Positions 1-8,585 of a stretch of 64,000 bases of DNA are shown here, one piece after another. Position numbers and translations under genes: made by a program. Origin of the DNA: Bradyrhizobium sp. Rc3b (GTDB taxonomy: Bacteria; Pseudomonadota; Alphaproteobacteria; Rhizobiales; Xanthobacteraceae); contig NZ_FOUS01000015.1 in the NCBI RefSeq assembly GCF_900114915.1, positions 116,066 through 180,065 of the forward strand, given 5' to 3'. The notes under the pieces were generated by a model, which did not search any database, was not told the DNA's origin, and was given only the letters and a program-made list of their open reading frames with translations. The stretch's first letter is position 1, and each line of letters opens with the position of its first letter.

Positions 1-7
1 GCTTCCT

Positions 8-30
8 GTCCCGGCCAGTCCGGCCGGGAC
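8..30. repeat. Perfect 9-bp inverted repeat
   Basis: GTCCCGGCC and GGCCGGGAC are separated by a 5-base loop. No T-run follows on either strand, so it is a weak terminator candidate for a gene lying left of the window. It could equally be part of a palindromic intergenic repeat. I see nothing else definable in the first 175 bases. Confidence 0.4.
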
Positions 31-175
31 ATTCCGAGATCGCAGTCAATTCGAGTAGAATTTTCTCCGACCCGCGGTGGGCGTAAGTTCCAGGCGCACA
101 ACCAGCGGTTCCGGCACAAGTTGCTTCCTTCCTCGCGCGAGATTCAGTTAAGCTCCCGTCAGGGACGGAGCGACT

Positions 176-2374
176 GTGCAGAGGGCGCAACGCAATTCGC
201 TGAGGCTGTTGCAGTGGATGATGGCGGCATCCCTGGCGCTGCCGGTTGCGCTGTTCATCATCACCTCCGCGATCTCCTACACCTCGACCAGGGACATCGC
301 CGACCGGGAAATCGAGCGCACGCTTGATGTCGTGCATGAGCACGCGCTCAAGGTGTTCGAGACCATCGATCGCAGCCTGGCCGAGCTCAACGAGGTCGTG
401 CGCGGCCTTCCCGACGACGTCATCCGCGCGCGCGAGCCGGCGCTGCACCGCCGCCTGAAGCGGCTGACCGATTCGCTGCCGCAGCTCAAATCGGCCTGGA
501 TCTTCGACGCGGACGGAAGAGCGCAGGTCAACAGCCTCGCCTCGCCGCCGCCGGAGCTCCGCTTTGCAGACCGCGACTATTTTTACGCTCATGTCGACCA
601 GACCATCGGCAGCTTCATCGGCACGGCCCTGACACCCCGTCCGCCCTATCAGGGCGCACGCTTCTTCGGGATGAGCCGCCGCCGCGACTCCGACGACGGC
701 AGCTTCATCGGGGTGATCCAGGCCTCCGTCCTGCCCGAATATTTCGAGAGTTTCTATGCGCGGATCGGCTCCGATGCCGGCAGCTTCTTCGCGATGGGCC
801 GCGCCGACGGCGTGCTGCTCGCGCAGTTCCCGCGGCTCGAGCGCGACCTTCGGCTCGATCCGACTGGACCGGTCGGCCGGGAAATCGCGACGCGGCCCGC
901 GCACGGCCTCATCACCGTCGCCTGGCCGTCGGACGGGATCGAGCGCCGCATTGGCTATCGGCGCGTCGCCGAGTATCCGATCTATGTCAGCGCCGGGCTC
1001 GAGACCTCGGCGATCCGCGCGCGCTGGCTCGCCACCATGGGCCAGCATCTGGTGTTCGGCATTCCCGCCACCGCACTCCTGTTTCTGCTGTTGGCGCTGG
1101 CGTTGCGGCGCACCCAGCACCTTCAGGCCGAAGCCGCCAAGCGGCGTGAGGCCGAGGAGGCGCTCAAGCACAGCCAGCGCCTGGAGGCGCTCGGACAGCT
1201 CACCGGCGGCGTCGCGCATGATTTCAACAATCTGCTGACCGTGATCCGCGCCTCTGTCGACCTGTTGAACCGGCCGCAACTGACGGAGGAGCGGCGGCAG
1301 CGCTACATCACGGCCATTGCGGACGCGGTGGCGCGCGCGGCCAAGCTGACCTCGCAGCTGCTCGCCTTTGCGCGGCGTCAAACTCTGAAGCCGGAAGTGT
1401 TCGACGTCGGCGAGCGGATGCAGGCGCTGCACGACATGCTGGCGCCGCTGCTGGGGCCGGCCATCGAGATCACCATGCGCCTGCCCACCGAGCCCTGTCT
1501 CGTCCACGCCGATGCCGGCCAGTTCGAGACGGCGCTGATCAACATGGCGACCAACGCGCGCGATGCCATGCAGGGCAAGGGCAGGATCGTTTTCACGGTC
1601 GAGACCGCGACGACCGTTCCGGACACGCTGGCCCATGTCCCAGGCAGCCAGAACTTGGTAAGCCAGAATTTGGGAAGCCAGAGCTTGGCAAACCAGAACT
1701 TGGCAAACCGCGGCTTCATCAGCGTGACCGTCAGCGACACCGGCATCGGCATTCCTGCCGCACGACTGGAGCGCATCTTCGAACCGTTCTTCACCACCAA
1801 GCAGGTCGGCCATGGCACCGGCCTCGGCCTGTCCCAGGTGTTCGGCTTCGCCCGGCAATCCGGCGGCGAGGTGACGGTTGCGAGCGAGGTCGGTCGCGGC
1901 AGCACCTTCTCGCTCTACCTGCCGCGCGTGCCGCCGGACCTGCTGCCGCAGCGGCAGGCGCCGAACACAGCGCCGGCGGTGGCCGGCAGCGGCATGTCGG
2001 TGCTGCTGGTCGAGGACAATATCGAGCTGGCCAATTTTGCCGCCGACGGCCTCACCGAGCTCGGCTACAGCATCACGCTGGTCGACAACGCCACCGATGC
2101 GCTCGCCGAGCTCGTCATGGACGCGGATCGCTTCGACGTCGTGTTCACGGACGTGGTGATGCCTGGGATGACCGGGCTCGATCTGGCACAGGCGATCCGC
2201 GACCGCGGCATCGACGTGCCGGTCGTGCTGACCACGGGCTACAGCCAGGCCCTGTCGCAAGAGGGCGTGACCGGTTTCGAACTCGTGCAGAAGCCTTATT
2301 CGATCGAGGAATTGTCGCGCGTTCTCCACCGGGCGGCCCGGATCCGGCGCGTCCGGGACGGCGCGGCCGAGTGA
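176..2374 (+). CDS. Hybrid sensor histidine kinase with C-terminal receiver
   Basis: A membrane-bound two-component hybrid kinase of 732 residues starting with GTG. A first membrane helix lies near residues 15-36. A periplasmic PDC/Cache-like sensor follows, with its core around residues 105-285, and a second helix lies near 292-311. The H-box GGVAHDFNN places the phospho-accepting His at 348. The ATPase core shows NMATNARDAM (N-box), DTGIGIP (G1) and GTGLGLS (G2). The C-terminal receiver carries VEDN, the phospho-acceptor Asp 659 in FTDVVMPG and the conserved Lys in VQKPYS. Between N-box and G1 sits an unusual four-copy SQNLx repeat (residues 491-510). No partner regulator is adjacent, so the output is unknown; phosphorelay to a distant protein is inferred. 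The ligand cannot be told from sequence. Confidence 0.9.
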   Translation: MQRAQRNSLRLLQWMMAASLALPVALFIITSAISYTSTRDIADREIERTLDVVHEHALKVFETIDRSLAELNEVVRGLPDDVIRAREPALHRRLKRLTDSLPQLKSAWIFDADGRAQVNSLASPPPELRFADRDYFYAHVDQTIGSFIGTALTPRPPYQGARFFGMSRRRDSDDGSFIGVIQASVLPEYFESFYARIGSDAGSFFAMGRADGVLLAQFPRLERDLRLDPTGPVGREIATRPAHGLITVAWPSDGIERRIGYRRVAEYPIYVSAGLETSAIRARWLATMGQHLVFGIPATALLFLLLALALRRTQHLQAEAAKRREAEEALKHSQRLEALGQLTGGVAHDFNNLLTVIRASVDLLNRPQLTEERRQRYITAIADAVARAAKLTSQLLAFARRQTLKPEVFDVGERMQALHDMLAPLLGPAIEITMRLPTEPCLVHADAGQFETALINMATNARDAMQGKGRIVFTVETATTVPDTLAHVPGSQNLVSQNLGSQSLANQNLANRGFISVTVSDTGIGIPAARLERIFEPFFTTKQVGHGTGLGLSQVFGFARQSGGEVTVASEVGRGSTFSLYLPRVPPDLLPQRQAPNTAPAVAGSGMSVLLVEDNIELANFAADGLTELGYSITLVDNATDALAELVMDADRFDVVFTDVVMPGMTGLDLAQAIRDRGIDVPVVLTTGYSQALSQEGVTGFELVQKPYSIEELSRVLHRAARIRRVRDGAAE
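1646..1705 (+). repeat. Four tandem 15-bp units inside the kinase ATPase domain
   Basis: Four contiguous imperfect units of the form AGCCAGAACTTGGTA encode SQNLV, SQNLG, SQSLA and NQNLA in frame. They fall in the variable loop between the N-box and G1 box, where an insertion is least likely to destroy the fold. Copy number could vary by slippage without a frameshift. Confidence 0.9.
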
Positions 2375-2394
2375 GGCTCCACGCGGAACCTGAG

Positions 2395-2419
2395 GGAACC
2401 GATTGATTTCCTTCGCGTT
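2395..2419 (+). promoter_or_regulatory. EcfG-type general stress promoter
   Basis: GGAAC (2395-2399), 16 bases, then CGTT (2416-2419) is an exact match to the alphaproteobacterial EcfG consensus. It lies in the 53-base gap after the kinase gene, reading toward the ABC transporter ATG at 2428. The expected transcript start would leave almost no leader, so the message may be leaderless from this promoter. Confidence 0.6.
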
Positions 2420-2427
2420 GTCCGCTC

Positions 2428-4383
2428 ATGCACAAGCCGGCCGCGAAGCGCGAACAAGACCCAAAGCCGCCCATCGTCGGGATCAAGGGGGAGAATGGCG
2501 ACGAGGTCGCCGCGCCACCGCCGGAATTGCTCGAGCCTGACCCGGAGCTAACGCCCGAGGAAGCCGAGCAGGCCCGCAAGGATTATCTGCTGACGCGGTT
2601 CTGGATCAGCGCGCGCGGCTTCTGGGGCCGCAACGGCGATCGCCTCGCCTGGCCGTTCTCGCTCGGCCTCGGCGCGCTGATCGTCCTGACCGTCGGCTTC
2701 CAGTACGGCATCAATGTCTGGAACCGGGCGATCTTCGACGCGATCGAGAAACGCGATGCGACCGCCGTCTTCCATCTCACCGCTTTGTTCTTCCCGCTTG
2801 CGATCGGCAGCATCGTGCTCGGCGTCATCCAGGTGTTCGCGCGCATGGGCATCCAGCGGCGCTGGCGGGCCTGGTTGACTGCAAGCGTGCTGACACGATG
2901 GCTCAAGAACGGGCGCTATTACCAGCTCAACCTCGTCCGCGGCGACCACGAGAATCCGGAATACCGGATTGCGGAGGATCTGCGCATCGCGACCGATTCG
3001 CCGGTCGATTTCCTCGCGGGCGTCACCTCGGCGCTGCTCTCGGCCGCGACCTTCATCGTCGTGCTCTGGACCATCGGCGGCGCGCTCACCGTTACGCTCG
3101 GCGGGTCGAGCATCACCATTCCCGGCTTCCTCGTGATCGCCGCGATGCTCTACGCCGCGATCGCGTCCGGCTCGATCCTGGTGATCGGCCATCAGTTCGT
3201 CCAGGTCTCCGAGAGCAAGAACCAGGCCGAGGCCGATTTCCGCTATACGCTGACACGCGTGCGCGAGAACGGCGAGAGCATCGCGCTGCTCGGCGGCGAG
3301 GAGGAAGAGCGCGACGGCATCGACCGCAATTTCACGAGCGTGCTCAGGCAATGGGCGCGGCTCGCCGGCCAACACATGCGCACCACGCTGGTGTCGCAGG
3401 GATCGAGCCTGGTTGCGCCCGTCGTGCCGCTTTTGCTTTGCGCACCAAAATTCCTCGACGGCAGCATGACGCTGGGACAAGTGATGCAGGCGGCCTCCGC
3501 CTTCACCATCGTGCAGAGCGCGTTCGGCTGGCTGGTCGACAATTATCCGCGGCTCGCCGACTGGAATGCCTGCGCGCGCCGCATCGCCTCGTTGATGATG
3601 TCGCTCGACGGCCTCGAACGCGCCGAGCAAGGCGATGGCCTCGGCCGCATCAAGCGCGGCGAGACCCGCAACGACGCCATGCTGGAGCTGAACGACCTCT
3701 CGGTCACGCTCGACGACGGCACGGCCGTGGTCGGCGAGACCGAGGTGGTGATCGAGCCCGGCGAACGGCTGCTGGTCGCCGGCGAATCCGGCACCGGCAA
3801 GAGCACGCTGGTGCGCGCCATCGCGGGCCTGTGGCCCTGGGGCGGCGGCAGCGTGAATTTCCATCCCGACCGGCGCCTGTTCATGCTGCCGCAGCGGCCC
3901 TACGTGCCTTCCGGATCCTTGCGCCGCGCGGTCGCCTATCCGGGCGCCGCCGACCACTGGACCGTGGAGGAGATCGGCGAAGCCTTGCACAAGGTCGGGC
4001 TCGATCATCTCAAGGAGAAGATCGAGGAAGAGGGCCCGTGGGACCAGACGCTGTCAGGCGGCGAGAAACAGCGTCTCGCCTTCGCGCGGCTGCTGCTGCA
4101 CAACCCCGATATCGTCGTGCTGGATGAGGCGACCTCGGCGCTCGACGAGAAGAGCCAGGACAAGATGATGAAGACGGTCACCGACGCGCTACCGAAGGCG
4201 ACCATCGTCAGCGTCGCGCATCGCGCCGAGCTGGAAGCCTTCCACAGCCGCAAGATCGTGCTGGAGCGCCGCAAGGGCGGCGCCAAGCTCGTCAGCGACA
4301 TCGAGCTGATCCCGCGCAAGGGCAAGCGCAGGCTGCTCGGCCGCTTCCTGCGGCAGCGCAAGGCACCGAAGAAGGCGGCGTGA
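2428..4383 (+). CDS. SbmA/BacA- and YddA-like ABC transporter, fused permease/ATPase
   Basis: A 651-residue half-transporter with an N-terminal cytosolic stretch, a membrane domain of the ABC_membrane_2 type (roughly residues 60-350) and a C-terminal nucleotide-binding domain. The ATPase shows Walker A GESGTGKST (452-460), a Q-loop in LPQRPYVPSGS, signature LSGGEKQ (from 542) and Walker B VVLDEATSALD. The membrane domain contains the family-typical WRAWLTASVLTRWLKNGRYY. Relatives include YddA, peroxisomal ABCD proteins and the peptide transporter BacA/SbmA, which itself lacks the ATPase. It probably acts as a homodimer in the inner membrane. Substrate is unknown; a long-chain lipid or peptide is the family-based guess. 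An EcfG promoter lies just upstream. Confidence 0.88.
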   Translation: MHKPAAKREQDPKPPIVGIKGENGDEVAAPPPELLEPDPELTPEEAEQARKDYLLTRFWISARGFWGRNGDRLAWPFSLGLGALIVLTVGFQYGINVWNRAIFDAIEKRDATAVFHLTALFFPLAIGSIVLGVIQVFARMGIQRRWRAWLTASVLTRWLKNGRYYQLNLVRGDHENPEYRIAEDLRIATDSPVDFLAGVTSALLSAATFIVVLWTIGGALTVTLGGSSITIPGFLVIAAMLYAAIASGSILVIGHQFVQVSESKNQAEADFRYTLTRVRENGESIALLGGEEEERDGIDRNFTSVLRQWARLAGQHMRTTLVSQGSSLVAPVVPLLLCAPKFLDGSMTLGQVMQAASAFTIVQSAFGWLVDNYPRLADWNACARRIASLMMSLDGLERAEQGDGLGRIKRGETRNDAMLELNDLSVTLDDGTAVVGETEVVIEPGERLLVAGESGTGKSTLVRAIAGLWPWGGGSVNFHPDRRLFMLPQRPYVPSGSLRRAVAYPGAADHWTVEEIGEALHKVGLDHLKEKIEEEGPWDQTLSGGEKQRLAFARLLLHNPDIVVLDEATSALDEKSQDKMMKTVTDALPKATIVSVAHRAELEAFHSRKIVLERRKGGAKLVSDIELIPRKGKRRLLGRFLRQRKAPKKAA

Positions 4384-4410
4384 GGAAAGCGTTGTAAACG
4401 CATTCTCTCC

Positions 4411-4575
4411 GTCGTCCCGGACAAGCGCAGCTCTAGGTAACGCGAAGCGTTGCCTAGAGCTGCGTGCAGATCCGGGACCCATACCCAGGGAGGAGTTTGG
4501 CGACGACTCGGAGTGGGCATCTCGCGTCAGACTCCTCACTGGGGTTATGGGTCCCCGCGTTCGCGGGGACGACAG
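4411..4575. repeat. Composite palindromic intergenic element
   Basis: The element begins GTCGTCCC and ends GGGGACGAC, so its ends are inverted copies. Inside, arms at 4427-4443 and 4447-4463 form a 17-bp stem with one mismatch around a GAA loop. A second hairpin is near 4551-4569. The interior phrase GGAGTTTGGCGA recurs inverted in the element at 31766-31901, so the two belong to one family. It fills most of the gap before the FkbM gene. Confidence 0.75.
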
Positions 4576-4623
4576 CGAGATTGTGGCTCGCATCGAGCGT
4601 TGGAGTCCCGCGCAAAACCGGCT

Positions 4624-5481
4624 ATGCATGCGCCGCTTGCAACGAGGATCGCCTGCTTGACGACCGACAACACCCCTTCGTCCGCGCCGTTCGGCGCGTT
4701 CGCGCCCAATGCGGCGCAAGCTGCGATCATTCGCCTCGCACAGCAGTCGGGGCTGAAGCGCGGCGCATTCCGACCCTGGATGTCACGGCTGGTCAACCTG
4801 CTGCGCGGCGGCCCGGTCGACGTGCAATATCAGGGCGCATCGTTCCGCTTCTATCACCAGGGCAGCGCGACCGAGCGCGGCGCGCTGTTCAATCCCGATT
4901 ACAATCTCGACGAGCTCGACTTCCTGCGCCAGCACACCCCTGCGGGCGGCACCTTCGTCGACGTCGGCGCCAATGTCGGCACGTTTGCGCTGGTGATGGC
5001 GCAGCAGGTCGGCAGCTCAGGCAAGGTGGTCGCGATCGAGCCACATCCGCTGACGTTTGGACGGCTTTCCTTCAACCACGCCGCGTCGAAGACGGCGCAA
5101 GTGCGCCTGGTGCAGGCCGCGGCCGGCGACAGCGACGGCGAGCTGATGATCGAGAGCGGCGGCGGCAATCTTGGCGCCACGCACGTCGTCACCGGCACGG
5201 CGACCGCCGAGGCCATCAAGGTGCCGTCACTGCGGCTGACACGCATTCTCGACGAGGCCGGCGTCCGCCAAGTCGATTCGCTGAAGATCGACGTCGAGGG
5301 TTTTGAGGACCGCGTGCTGATCGGCTTCTTCCGCGATGCGCCGCCCTCGCTATGGCCGCGCGCGGTCGTCATCGAGCATCTGTCACAAAACGAATGGCAG
5401 CAGGATTGTATTGCCGACATGGTCGCGCGTGGATTCGCGATCATGCGCAAGACGCGAAGCAATACGTTCCTCTCACGCTGA
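4624..5481 (+). CDS. FkbM-family methyltransferase
   Basis: A class I SAM-dependent methyltransferase of 285 residues from the ATG at 4624. The SAM-binding motif is FVDVGANVGTFAL, followed by the acidic strand end VVAIEPHP. The FkbM signature LKIDVEGFEDRVLIG lies toward the C terminus. FkbM proteins O-methylate sugars, polysaccharides or polyketides; nothing nearby identifies this acceptor. The reading frame is open further upstream but only through the palindromic repeat, so I exclude that part. A TTG at 4657 with GAGG ten bases upstream is a good alternative start and would give 274 residues. It stands alone, with a VOC gene 20 bases downstream. Confidence 0.82.
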   Translation: MHAPLATRIACLTTDNTPSSAPFGAFAPNAAQAAIIRLAQQSGLKRGAFRPWMSRLVNLLRGGPVDVQYQGASFRFYHQGSATERGALFNPDYNLDELDFLRQHTPAGGTFVDVGANVGTFALVMAQQVGSSGKVVAIEPHPLTFGRLSFNHAASKTAQVRLVQAAAGDSDGELMIESGGGNLGATHVVTGTATAEAIKVPSLRLTRILDEAGVRQVDSLKIDVEGFEDRVLIGFFRDAPPSLWPRAVVIEHLSQNEWQQDCIADMVARGFAIMRKTRSNTFLSR

Positions 5482-5501
5482 CAAGGACGAAGGAGGTTAC
5501 G

Positions 5502-5888
5502 ATGATCGACCATCTGGGTTTCTCCGTCTCCGACTATGAGCGCGCCAAGGCGTTCTACGCCAAGGCGCTGGCTCCGCTCGGCTACGGCCTGATCATGGAG
5601 GTCACGGCGGAGCAGACCGGCCACGCTGCCGCCGCAGGCTTCGGTGCCAACGGCAAGCCGGATTTCTGGATCGGCGGCGAAGGCGCCATGAACAAGCCGG
5701 TGCATGTCGCGATCGCAGCCAGGGACCGCGCCACCGTCGACGCGTTCTACACGGCGGCCATCGCGGCCGGCGGCCGCGACAACGGCCCGCCCGGCATCCG
5801 CCCGCATTACCATGCGAACTACTACGGCGCCTTCGTGCTCGACCCTGACGGCCACAACATCGAGGCCGTCTGCCACGCGCCGGAATAA
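5502..5888 (+). CDS. VOC-family (glyoxalase/dioxygenase fold) protein
   Basis: A 128-residue single VOC module. It starts at ATG 5502, preceded by a near-perfect AGGAGG at 5491-5496. It opens with MIDHLGFSVSDYERAKAFY, the usual first metal-binding His strand of the fold, and closes with FVLDPDGHNIEAVCH, the usual second half. Such proteins dimerise to form a metal site and act as lyases, isomerases or resistance proteins. No substrate can be assigned. The gap to FkbM is only 20 bases, so the two may be cotranscribed, although their functions do not obviously connect. Confidence 0.85.
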   Translation: MIDHLGFSVSDYERAKAFYAKALAPLGYGLIMEVTAEQTGHAAAAGFGANGKPDFWIGGEGAMNKPVHVAIAARDRATVDAFYTAAIAAGGRDNGPPGIRPHYHANYYGAFVLDPDGHNIEAVCHAPE

Positions 5889-5913
5889 GGCAGATCCAGC
5901 GCGACGCGATCTG

Positions 5914-5938
5914 GGAACATCGGCGCGGCATCATCGTT
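5914..5938 (+). promoter_or_regulatory. EcfG-type general stress promoter
   Basis: GGAAC (5914-5918), 16 bases, then CGTT (5935-5938) matches the EcfG consensus exactly. A transcript would begin near 5945, about 20 bases before the ATG at 5964. The position supports the small proline-rich ORF as a real stress-induced gene and rules against its TTG at 5937, which would lie inside the -10 element. Confidence 0.65.
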
Positions 5939-5963
5939 GTCCTTCTCCGGACAACTGATCCCG

Positions 5964-6215
5964 ATGATGCCGATGCCGATCGAACCGCCCGAGATTCCAC
6001 CGGCAACTCCGGGGACTCCAGCCGAACCGCCGCCCGGCATTCCGCCGGGCAATCCGCAGCCTGAAATCACGCCGCCGGTGCGCGAACCCGGCTCGCCACC
6101 GCGGCCCGACGAATTGCCGGGCCGCATGCCTGAAGAGATTCCATCGCGCGGGCCGAACGGGCCGCTGACGCCGAACCCTGCGACGGATGCAATTCCGCCG
6201 CGGGATCGCGCATGA
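5964..6215 (+). CDS. Small proline-rich protein, likely stress-induced
   Basis: An 83-residue ORF that is roughly one third proline, with repeated EIPP, GIPPG and PPEIPP-like phrases. It has no signal peptide and no membrane helix, so it is probably cytosolic and disordered. I do not recognise a domain. Alphaproteobacteria carry many small PPEIPPGTP-rich hypothetical proteins, and this resembles them. The start is uncertain because ATG codons at 5964, 5967 and 5973 are all possible and no strong ribosome site is visible. The perfect EcfG promoter just upstream is the best argument that it is expressed. The opposite strand is also open, as expected for GC-rich proline codons. Confidence 0.55.
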   Translation: MMPMPIEPPEIPPATPGTPAEPPPGIPPGNPQPEITPPVREPGSPPRPDELPGRMPEEIPSRGPNGPLTPNPATDAIPPRDRA

Positions 6216-6401
6216 AGCAGCCGATCACATGTGGGGCAATTGCAACCAGCGTCTGAATGCGCAATGAACGTTGCCGGAGTGACATGATTTCCGTGCAGAA
6301 ATAAATCGGGCCGCGACCGCATCGCCCGCCACAATCCGGCCTAACGCGTAGCTGTTCATCCCAACACTTCGTCAAAGAACCTTCCGGGGAAGTTCACCAC
6401 C

Positions 6402-8519
6402 ATGACCAATCTTCGTTTCGTGCTGCTCGCGACGACGGCTCTGACCGCGATGCAATTCGCAAGCTCCGCATCGCAAGCGCAAAGTGCGCCGCCGCTCGTG
6501 GTCGCACAGGCGCAGCCTCAAGATGCAGGCCCTGACGGAAAACCGAAGCAGCCGCCGAAGGGACCCGCGGCTGCGCCGCCTGCTGGGCCCGCACGCCCGG
6601 CCGCTCCGCCGCCCGCCGCTGCACCGCCCCACCCGCCCGCTGCGCCGCCGCCGGCTGCCGCACCGCCGCGTCCCGCCGCGCCGCCACCGCCTCCGCCGCC
6701 ACCTGCGGCCCGTCCGGCTCCCCCGCCGCCACCACCGCCGCCTGCTGCACCGAAGCAGCCGTCGCCGCCTCCGGCCGCGGCGCCGCAGCAGCACGCCCCG
6801 ACACCTCCACCTCCGCCGCCTGCGGCACGCCCGGCTCCCACGCCGCCGGCACCGCCGCCTGCTGCAGGTCCGCAGCACGCACCCACGCCGCCGCCTCCCG
6901 CAGCACGTCCGGCCCCGACGCCACCAGCGCCGCCGCCGGCTGCAACGCCTCCGGGCCGCCCCGCTCCGGGCCCCGCGGCGACGCCTTCTCCCGCACCCGC
7001 AGCGCCGACGGCGCGACCGGGAGCGCCTGCTCCGACCGCCACACCTGCCCCGACTGCGACACCCGCGCCGACTGCAACGCCGGCTCCGGGCAGCACGCCT
7101 GGCGCACCGCCGGCGGGCCGCCCCGGCGCACCGCCGCCCGGCGCACGTCCCGGCACGCCTCCGGCTGCAGGATCGCCGGCTCCCGGTGCCGCGCCCGCTC
7201 CGACGGCCACGCCGGCTCCCGGCAGCACGCCGACGCCACCGCCCGGACGTCCGGGTGCGGCAACGCCGGGCCCCGGCGCGGCTCCGGCCCCGACTGCGAC
7301 GCCAACCCCTGGTCAGCAGGGTGCAACGCCGCCCGCGGCCGGAACCCCGCCTGCCGGCCCGCAGGCTGGTGCCCCGCCCCGGCCGCCGGCGCCTCCCGCC
7401 GGCGCTGCCGCGCCGACCGTCGTCCCTGGCACACCGGCCGCCGCGCCGCCGCCCGACAGGGCACAATACAGGCCGCCGACGGTCGCGCCCGCCTTCCGGG
7501 CCGCGCCGACGGTCGCCGCGCCCTTGCCGCCTCCGCCGCGCCCACAGCAACGCGACCTGACCCCGCTCGCGATCGGTGCAGGCGTGGTGGCCGGCGCCGT
7601 GATCGGCGCCACCATTGCCGACATGCACAGCCAGCGACGCGAGGTCGTCGAAGGCGGCCGCACCGTCTACACCGAGCCGGACCGCATCATCATCCGCGAT
7701 CCGGGCGGGCAGGCTTACGTCCGTGGCAACGACCTCTATCGCTTCCGCTATGGCGCCCGTGACATCCGCACCGACACCGTCGGCGGTGAAACCCGCACCG
7801 TCGTGGTCCGTCCCGACGGCAGCGAGATCATCACCGTGGTCGGTGCGGACGGTTCGCTGCGGCGGCGAATCCGCAGGGACCCCCGCGGGGGCGAGCTCGT
7901 CATCATCGACAACACCTACCGCGATCCGCGGGCAGTCGGCGGCTTCTATGTCGACGTGCCGCCGCCGGTCGTGAACATTCCCTACGACCGCTACATCGTC
8001 GACGCCCAGGAGGCATCGCCGGACGTGATCTACCAGACCATGGTGGCACCGCCGGTACAGCGGATCGATCGGCGTTACTCGCTCGACGAGATCCGCTACA
8101 GCCCCAATGTTCGCATGCAGATGCCGAGCATCGACGTCAACACGATCAACTTCGAGACGGGATCGTGGACCATCCCGCCGGACCAGGCGGCCCGGCTGCA
8201 GGTGATCGCCGACGGCCTCAACCAGGCGATTCAGCAGAACCCGCGCGCGGTGTTCCTGATCGAGGGACACACCGACGCGGTCGGCAACGAGGTCGACAAT
8301 CTGTCATTGTCGGACCGTCGTGCGCAGTCCGCGGCCGAATTGCTAACGCAGCAGTTCAACGTGCCCGCGGAGAACCTGACGTCGCAGGGCTATGGCGAGC
8401 AGTATCTGAAGGAGCAGTCGCAAGGGCCGAGCCTGATCAACCGGCGCGTGACCATCCGCAACATCACGCCGCTGCTCAATGGCGGCCAGGCCAACGCGGC
8501 GCCTCCGCCGCGGCAGTAA
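6402..8519 (+). CDS. OmpA-family outer membrane protein with long Pro/Ala-rich linker
   Basis: A 705-residue exported protein. A signal peptide ends near residue 28 (SQAQ). Residues about 30-385 are almost pure Pro/Ala/Thr/Gly low complexity, including repeated PTATPAP. A glycine-zipper-like segment, LAIGAGVVAGAVIGATIA, follows near 389-406. A middle domain of about 180 residues precedes the C-terminal OmpA peptidoglycan-binding domain (about 583-700), which has IEGHTDAVGN and LSLSDRRAQSAAELL. The OmpA domain should hold the protein to peptidoglycan while the linker spans or decorates the periplasm. The linker is longer than in most OmpA-like proteins and is a slippage-prone GC repeat. A strong hairpin terminator follows. 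Confidence 0.88.
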   Translation: MTNLRFVLLATTALTAMQFASSASQAQSAPPLVVAQAQPQDAGPDGKPKQPPKGPAAAPPAGPARPAAPPPAAAPPHPPAAPPPAAAPPRPAAPPPPPPPPAARPAPPPPPPPPAAPKQPSPPPAAAPQQHAPTPPPPPPAARPAPTPPAPPPAAGPQHAPTPPPPAARPAPTPPAPPPAATPPGRPAPGPAATPSPAPAAPTARPGAPAPTATPAPTATPAPTATPAPGSTPGAPPAGRPGAPPPGARPGTPPAAGSPAPGAAPAPTATPAPGSTPTPPPGRPGAATPGPGAAPAPTATPTPGQQGATPPAAGTPPAGPQAGAPPRPPAPPAGAAAPTVVPGTPAAAPPPDRAQYRPPTVAPAFRAAPTVAAPLPPPPRPQQRDLTPLAIGAGVVAGAVIGATIADMHSQRREVVEGGRTVYTEPDRIIIRDPGGQAYVRGNDLYRFRYGARDIRTDTVGGETRTVVVRPDGSEIITVVGADGSLRRRIRRDPRGGELVIIDNTYRDPRAVGGFYVDVPPPVVNIPYDRYIVDAQEASPDVIYQTMVAPPVQRIDRRYSLDEIRYSPNVRMQMPSIDVNTINFETGSWTIPPDQAARLQVIADGLNQAIQQNPRAVFLIEGHTDAVGNEVDNLSLSDRRAQSAAELLTQQFNVPAENLTSQGYGEQYLKEQSQGPSLINRRVTIRNITPLLNGGQANAAPPPRQ

Positions 8520-8534
8520 GTCCCTCGCAACGAG

Positions 8535-8565
8535 AAAATGGCCGGGAGCAATCCCGGCCATTTTT
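8535..8565. terminator. Bidirectional rho-independent terminator
   Basis: AAAATGGCCGGGA and TCCCGGCCATTTT form a perfect 13-bp stem around GCAA, ending in a T-run on the plus strand and flanked by A residues on the other side. It sits between the convergent OmpA-family and alkaline phosphatase genes and can stop both. Confidence 0.85.
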
Positions 8566-8585
8566 GTTTGGCGCGCGTCTCGCCC

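Noticed and set aside
4450..4623. N-terminal extension of FkbM
   Set aside because: The extra codons lie within a palindromic repeat and give no methyltransferase sequence.
6600..7440. CRISPR-like repetition
   Set aside because: The repeats are proline/alanine codon repeats within a gene, without regular spacers.
6372..8270. 632-codon open frame on the minus strand opposite the OmpA-family gene
   Set aside because: The product is Arg/Gly/Cys monotony created by reading proline-rich codons backwards. The plus strand has a signal peptide and an OmpA domain.
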